Source of the DNA: Bordetella parapertussis | GTDB lineage: Bacteria > Pseudomonadota > Gammaproteobacteria > Burkholderiales > Burkholderiaceae_C | Length of the DNA: 10,905 nucleotides | Reading direction: 5' to 3' | NCBI GenBank assembly: GCA_943328885.2 | Contig: CALQBT020000042.1 | Coordinates: forward strand, 1 to 10,905 | Shown here: positions 6,490-10,905 of the stretch, in pieces | How positions within the stretch are numbered: the first letter of the stretch is position 1 | Layout of the letters: each line of letters begins with the position of its first letter | The notes under the pieces: model-generated | Database searches by the model: none | What the model saw: the letters and a program-made list of their open reading frames with translations, nothing else | What the model was told of the DNA's origin: nothing | Program-made: the position numbers and the translations under genes

Positions 6490-9400
6490 TCAGGGTCTGG
6501 CCGCGGCAGATGCAGCCGCATTGGCCACCGCCGGCAGCGGCTCCATCAGCTTGCGCTCAACCCGCTCGACCAAGGGAGCGTCCCAGCCGCCACTGATGCG
6601 GAACTCTCTTGCACTGAGTTGGCGCAGCGGCTCGCGCAGCAACCACTGGCCGACAAACGCACCCAGCGCCACCGCCGGGTTGACCGCGGCATAGGCCAGC
6701 GAGGCGCTGGCGGTGTTGAGCTCAGGCAGCGCCAGCACATGCAGGCTCTGGGTCTCGCGATCGATGTCGGCGCTGCCTTCGACCAGCACCACCGCCTGCA
6801 AGCTGCGCAAGCGCAAGTTGTCGGTGCTTGCCACGCCCTGGCTGATGCGCAGGTCGGCCGTGATGTTGTCGAAAGCCAGACCTTCCTGGAACACATCGCG
6901 GAAGTCCAGCAGCAAGCGCCGCGGCAGGGCCTGCAGGCTGAACACGCCCAACAGCCTGGCCGCGCCGGTATCGACCTTGAGAAACTGGCCGTTGTCGATC
7001 GTCAGCGCCAGCTTGCCGCCCAGGCTGGGCAGGTCCGGGGCCAGCGGCGAGCCGTCCCAACCCAGCACACCCTTGATCTGACCCTTGCCGCCCTTGAGCG
7101 CCAGACCCAGCCCCAGGCGCTGCAGCAGCGCGCCGCCGTCGTCGATGTCAAGCTTGAAGTCGAGCGCCATGTGCCGCGGCGCGCCGACAGCGCCGGCCTG
7201 CCAACGGCCGCTGGCCGCCAGCCGGGCGTCGGCGTTGCCCAACTGCAGGCGGTTCAAGCGCCATTCGCCCGCGCCGCCCGGCGCCCGGTTGACGGCCTCG
7301 ACCGCCAAGCTGCCGAGCTTGTGACCGCGCAGCTCGAAGTCATCGATCTCGATGTCGAGCGCCGGCACCGTGCTGGGCGCATGCTCGAGCAGACTGGCAA
7401 CCGAGTCGCTGACCTTGTCGGCGTCGGCCGGCGGCAGCGCAAGACGCGACAAGCGCGCCTTGACCAATCCGGCTGCGCCGACGCTGCGGGGTTCGCGGTA
7501 CTCGACACTGCCGGCCGTCTGGTCGCTCGTGCCCTGGACCCGCCATCCGGCATCGCCCGGTGCGCCCAGGCGCTGCAGGTCCAGCGTCACACCGCTGAGC
7601 GTGCGCCCGCCGATGCGCAACTCCGGCGTCTTGAGCTGCACGCTGCTCGGCAGCCAACTGACCGGGTCGAAGGCGACAGCGCTATCGCCTGGCCAGGCCA
7701 GCGTGCGCCAGACATCGAGGTCGAGCCGCGGCAGCGTCAGCAAGGCCCGGCCGCCGGCCACTGGTTCGGGCAGCACGCTGTCATAGGCCAGCGCACTGCG
7801 CAGCACGCGGGTCGAGCCGTGGTCGAGCAAGGCGCTGGCCTGCAACAAGCCCAGTTCTAGCCTGAGCCAGTCGCGCGGGACCCCGCCGCGCGGATCGTCC
7901 TGCCAGGTGCTGCCCAGGCGCAACGCGACCCTGCCATCGGCCGGCTTGCCAAGCGGTGCCGGCAGGTCGATCGCCATCCCAGCCAGCGTGCTCGACAGTT
8001 GCCACTCGGTCCGCCCGTGTTGCAGCCCGACGAGCGCCCGGTAAGCCGTCTGGCCTTGCAAACGCTGCGCCCAGCGTGCGGCCGCGCCGAGCTCGGTCGT
8101 GCGGCGCAAACCCTCCGCGCTGGCAGTGCCGTTGATCGAGAAGCGCAGACTGCCATCGGACTGGCTGCCGCCATCGATCTGTGCCTCGCCGCCGACCAAC
8201 TGGGTCCGCAAGCCCGTCAACTGCAAACTCTTCTGCGTGGCTTCGACCCGACCGCGGGCGTTGGGCAACAGCGGCAGGCCGGGCCACAAGCTCAAGTCAT
8301 TGCCCGCCAACTGCAGCACCGCCTTGACCTGGCTGTCGGCAGGCCGGGCCAGCGGGATGTTCAGCCCGAGTCTGAGCTCAGCGCTGCCGCTGGCGCTGGC
8401 TTGGGCCAGCGCGTCACCAGTCCAGGCGCCGAGCGGCGTGGTGTTGAGGTAGCGCAGCAGATCGGGCAGCGGGCCGCGAGCCTGACCCTCAACTTCGAGC
8501 AAGGCGTGGTCCGACAGTTCGCGGATGCGGCCCTGCACATCGGTCAGTTCCAGCCCCCAGAGCCTGCCGCGAGCCTGCTGGAACTGCATCGCGCTGCGCT
8601 CGAACACCAGTTCGCCGCTGACATCCGAGAACGCCGGCCAGGGGGTTTCCCAGGCCGCTTGCTGGCCCCCAGCGAGCACCGATGGCACAGGGGCGAGCGT
8701 CAGATCCTGCACCCATCCAGCGATTCGGAACTCGCCGTCGCGGCGATTGACATAGGGAAAGTCCCAAAGATCTCCCTTGACCCGGTAGCTGAGCCTGCGC
8801 AGTTCACCGCCCTTCACCGCGCGCTGAACCCAGGACCTCGTGTGCTCGCCGATGCCCAGCGGCAGGTAGCGTGCGACGCGGTTGGCCCGGCCTTCGGACA
8901 GCGTGCCACTCAATTCGAGCTGTCCCGGCAGGCGACCGCCCTTGCCAAAACCGCTGCCGGCACCGCTGTGCCAGGTCGCGTTGAGCGCGCCGCGGGCGTC
9001 GTCGTTGTCGAACCGTGCATTGAGCAACTTGAGCTCGATGCGGGGTGCGGCCTGGCTGGCCGGCAAGGCTCCCCTGGCCGTCGCCACGGCAGCTTGGGCC
9101 GGTTGGATGCGCCACGACAGCTGACTGGAAAAATGCGTCAACGGCACGATGGCTTGCTCGAACACCCCGGGCAACTCGATCACGCCGTTGCTCAGGCTGA
9201 GGTCGGCCCGACCGCCGGTCTCGCTGGCGCTGAGGTCCAGATCGGCACCACGCCATCCCGGCCGACCGATGCCTCCGGGCTCGGGCGAGGGCGCGGCGGC
9301 GATCGCCAAACCCTGCACCTTGGCCCGCACGCTGTAGTGTTCGGGCGCGTCGAGCGGACCGTCCCAGCGCGCCTGCAGCGCCTGCACCCGGCCCTCGGGG

Positions 9401-10635
9401 TTGAGCTGCAGCAGCAGGCTGCGCAGCCCGCCGCCTATGGGCAGGTGTTCTGCCAGGTCGGCCAGCGAGGCCAAGTCCAGGCGGTCGGCCTTGAGTTCAC
9501 CGCCGGTCACCGGATGGCCGACGCCAACCTGATCGAGCTTCATGGGCTGGACCTGGCGCCACTGCAGCGCGAACTGGCTGGGCGTCCAGGTCTGGCCGTC
9601 AGCGGTCGTGAACGACAGCCGGTCGACCGCCAGCTTGACGCCGCTGCTCTCGCGTTCGACCACGAAGCGCCCGCCCAGTTCGGCAAAAGCCAGCGGCGCC
9701 AGATCATCCGCCAGCTGCACCGAGACCTGGCGCAGCGCGGCGTCCAGGGTCAGCGCTTGCGGCAGGCCCTGGTCCCAATCGACCCAGGCCCGCAGCGCTG
9801 CCTCACCCTGCTGCAGGTCTACAGGAAGGTTGACATGGCGGCGCAAGCCATTGACATCGACCCGCGGCAGGTCGGCGTAGAGCGTACCCTTCCAGTGCTG
9901 CCAGTCTCCGGCGCGCGCCAGCAAGGGGCCGCGGACCTGGGCCCGCAGGCTCAGACGCTCGCCCCAGTCGGCCGGCGGTGTGGCATCGAGCCTGAACTCG
10001 TGGCGCCGGCCTTGGTTGCGCACCACCAGCAGCACGTCGGCCAACTGCAAGGGCGGCGCGGCACGTTGCTCATCGACCCAGCGCAGCAGGCCGCCACGCA
10101 CCACCACTTCGTGCTGCTCGAAGAACCAATCGGCGGCCGCGCTGGCATCCAAAGCGGTGTCGGCGGACGCCAGGTCCAGCCCCGCCACATGCCAGTGGCC
10201 CTGCAGGTCGCGGCGCACCTCCAGCCGGGCATCCTCGATCAGCAATTGCTCGAAACGCAGGCTCAGGCCCAGCAACGAGGGCACCGACAGCGCGGCCGAG
10301 ACAAGCGGCAGCCGCAAGGCATCGCGGCCATGCGCATCGCGAACCACCACATCGCGCAACACAAACGAGGGAACCCAGCCTGAGCTGTGCACCGCGATCT
10401 GGCCGATTTGCACCGGATGCCCTATGGCGCGACCGGCCTGCGCCTCGATCATCGGACGCCATTCGTCCAGACGGGGCAGAATCAACCAGTGAACGGCCAG
10501 CCAGACCAGCACCAGCGTGGTCCATACTGCCACCAACAGCCCCAGCGCAATGCGCCAGGACGCGCGCCAAAGCCAGCCAGGCCAGGCTGGCCTGAAGGTG
10601 CGGCGCACAGCAGCGACTAAGGACGAAAGGAGCAT
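6490..10635 (-). CDS. yhdP: YhdP family AsmA-like envelope protein
   Basis: A 1381-aa protein of the YhdP family (AsmA-like superfamily). E. coli YhdP (about 1266 aa) acts with TamB and YdbH in moving phospholipid across the periplasm to the outer membrane. A single N-terminal membrane segment (about 29-53, LALGLL-like through HWLIL) is followed by LDEWRPMIEAQAGRAIGHPV (about 56-75), the typical opening of these proteins. The rest is a long beta-rich periplasmic part with repeated short strand motifs, such as FSDVSGELVFERSAMQFQQA in the middle. The C-terminus ends with the family-like LSAREFRISGGWDAPLVERV. The ATG at 10635 is chosen because it gives a short basic start before the membrane segment; a GTG at 10665 is open in frame, and neither has a clear ribosome binding site. 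It is divergent from glnE. Family is firm; its exact role in this organism is inferred from E. coli. Confidence 0.92.
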   Translation of the reverse strand: MLLSSLVAAVRRTFRPAWPGWLWRASWRIALGLLVAVWTTLVLVWLAVHWLILPRLDEWRPMIEAQAGRAIGHPVQIGQIAVHSSGWVPSFVLRDVVVRDAHGRDALRLPLVSAALSVPSLLGLSLRFEQLLIEDARLEVRRDLQGHWHVAGLDLASADTALDASAAADWFFEQHEVVVRGGLLRWVDEQRAAPPLQLADVLLVVRNQGRRHEFRLDATPPADWGERLSLRAQVRGPLLARAGDWQHWKGTLYADLPRVDVNGLRRHVNLPVDLQQGEAALRAWVDWDQGLPQALTLDAALRQVSVQLADDLAPLAFAELGGRFVVERESSGVKLAVDRLSFTTADGQTWTPSQFALQWRQVQPMKLDQVGVGHPVTGGELKADRLDLASLADLAEHLPIGGGLRSLLLQLNPEGRVQALQARWDGPLDAPEHYSVRAKVQGLAIAAAPSPEPGGIGRPGWRGADLDLSASETGGRADLSLSNGVIELPGVFEQAIVPLTHFSSQLSWRIQPAQAAVATARGALPASQAAPRIELKLLNARFDNDDARGALNATWHSGAGSGFGKGGRLPGQLELSGTLSEGRANRVARYLPLGIGEHTRSWVQRAVKGGELRRLSYRVKGDLWDFPYVNRRDGEFRIAGWVQDLTLAPVPSVLAGGQQAAWETPWPAFSDVSGELVFERSAMQFQQARGRLWGLELTDVQGRIRELSDHALLEVEGQARGPLPDLLRYLNTTPLGAWTGDALAQASASGSAELRLGLNIPLARPADSQVKAVLQLAGNDLSLWPGLPLLPNARGRVEATQKSLQLTGLRTQLVGGEAQIDGGSQSDGSLRFSINGTASAEGLRRTTELGAAARWAQRLQGQTAYRALVGLQHGRTEWQLSSTLAGMAIDLPAPLGKPADGRVALRLGSTWQDDPRGGVPRDWLRLELGLLQASALLDHGSTRVLRSALAYDSVLPEPVAGGRALLTLPRLDLDVWRTLAWPGDSAVAFDPVSWLPSSVQLKTPELRIGGRTLSGVTLDLQRLGAPGDAGWRVQGTSDQTAGSVEYREPRSVGAAGLVKARLSRLALPPADADKVSDSVASLLEHAPSTVPALDIEIDDFELRGHKLGSLAVEAVNRAPGGAGEWRLNRLQLGNADARLAASGRWQAGAVGAPRHMALDFKLDIDDGGALLQRLGLGLALKGGKGQIKGVLGWDGSPLAPDLPSLGGKLALTIDNGQFLKVDTGAARLLGVFSLQALPRRLLLDFRDVFQEGLAFDNITADLRISQGVASTDNLRLRSLQAVVLVEGSADIDRETQSLHVLALPELNTASASLAYAAVNPAVALGAFVGQWLLREPLRQLSAREFRISGGWDAPLVERVERKLMEPLPAVANAAASAAARP

Positions 10636-10693
10636 GGATGAGGCGCAGGGGCCAGCAGGCAACACATGACATCAGCCAGTGCAGACCCGCAGC

Positions 10694-10722
10694 TTGGCAT
10701 GGTACCGGCGATTCAATCTAGC
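10694..10722 (+). promoter_or_regulatory. Possible glnE promoter
   Basis: TTGGCA (10694-10699), a 17-base spacer and TCTAGC (10717-10722) form a sigma70-like pair. The -35 is fair and the -10 poor (three of six consensus bases). Transcription would start around 10729, leaving a very short leader before the ATG at 10742. Confidence 0.3.
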
Positions 10723-10723
10723 A
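10715..10723 (-). promoter_or_regulatory. Possible extended -10 promoter of yhdP
   Basis: On the minus strand TGC-TAGATT fits an extended -10 (TGn followed by a hexamer matching four of six consensus bases). It overlaps the proposed -10 of glnE on the other strand and would give yhdP a leader of about 70 bases. No convincing -35 is present. Confidence 0.28.
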
Positions 10724-10741
10724 CGCCACCCGCCCACAACC

Positions 10742-10905
10742 ATGTCTTCCGAGCTGCCAAGGCCTGACCCGTCCGGCGCCAACGCTGACCACAGCCGCTT
10801 CGTGCAGCGCGTGCGTCGGCGTTACGCCGCCGAGTTGTCGCTGCTGCCGCCCGGCCTGCCGGACGCGCCCACCCTGCGCGGGCTGGTGCAGCGACTGCAA
10901 GCGCA
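10742..10905 (+). CDS. glnE: Bifunctional glutamine synthetase adenylyltransferase/deadenylase, N-terminal part (runs off right edge)
   Basis: The first 54 codons of what I take to be GlnE, which adds and removes AMP on glutamine synthetase according to PII signals, tuning nitrogen assimilation in the cytosol. The visible sequence begins MSSELPRPDPSG and continues with HSRFVQRVRRRYAAELSLLP (residues 17-36). This Ser-Arg-Phe/Tyr-x-Gln-Arg-x-Arg-Arg-Arg-Tyr pattern is typical of betaproteobacterial GlnE N-termini. None of the catalytic domains are in the window, so the call rests on this short match plus the known Burkholderiales arrangement of glnE divergent from yhdP. The ATG at 10742 is the first start in the frame; no good Shine-Dalgarno precedes it, and the leader may be very short. 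Confidence 0.78.
   Translation, partial: MSSELPRPDPSGANADHSRFVQRVRRRYAAELSLLPPGLPDAPTLRGLVQRLQA

Noticed and set aside
7999..10383. A 794-codon open frame on the plus strand, plus another of 471 codons at 6445-7860
   Set aside because: Both lie opposite yhdP. Their translations are rich in Arg, Gln, Ala and Gly with no domain or hydrophobic pattern, as expected for the complement of GC-rich coding DNA, whereas the minus-strand frame reads as a complete YhdP protein.

Overview
The window is high-GC chromosomal DNA with Burkholderiales-like genes, probably from the Leptothrix/Rubrivivax/Ideonella side of the Betaproteobacteria. This rests on three things: close agreement of several proteins with betaproteobacterial and gammaproteobacterial housekeeping families, the tkt-gap gene order, and the divergent yhdP/glnE pair. 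The assignment comes from recognising families by eye, not from a search. I see no transposase, integrase, tRNA, rRNA, CRISPR array or phage gene, and base composition looks even throughout.

Layout: positions 1-2332 on the minus strand hold a central-carbon block, transketolase (tkt) followed 65 bp later by the 5' end of type I glyceraldehyde-3-phosphate dehydrogenase (gap), which runs off the left edge. A hairpin with a T-run lies between them. Positions 2533-5165 on the plus strand hold three genes in a row: a hemerythrin/HHE-type metal-binding protein, a MurU-like sugar-1-phosphate nucleotidyltransferase, and a UbiH-type FAD monooxygenase of ubiquinone synthesis that probably starts at TTG. 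Positions 5233-5466 on the minus strand hold a 77-aa gene of unknown function with a good ribosome binding site. Positions 5644-6435 on the plus strand hold a DUF3047 family protein with a lipoprotein-like N-terminus. Positions 6490-10635 on the minus strand hold one very long AsmA-like YhdP family gene. Positions 10742-10905 hold the first 54 codons of glnE, the glutamine synthetase adenylyltransferase, divergent from yhdP.

How the genes relate: tkt and gap serve sugar-phosphate interconversion and triose-phosphate oxidation and are probably co-transcribed. The murU-like and ubiH genes are collinear and may share a transcript, but act in separate pathways (cell-wall sugar recycling and respiratory quinone synthesis). 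YhdP belongs to envelope lipid homeostasis and GlnE to nitrogen regulation; they share only a divergent intergenic region. There is no stretch over 300 bp without a gene.

This is an ordinary housekeeping region and I do not see a new multi-gene system. The items most worth a second look are the hairpin between tkt and gap, a perfect 9-bp inverted repeat in the 5467-5643 intergenic region, the small unrecognised gene, and a MurU-like gene without its usual kinase partner beside it.
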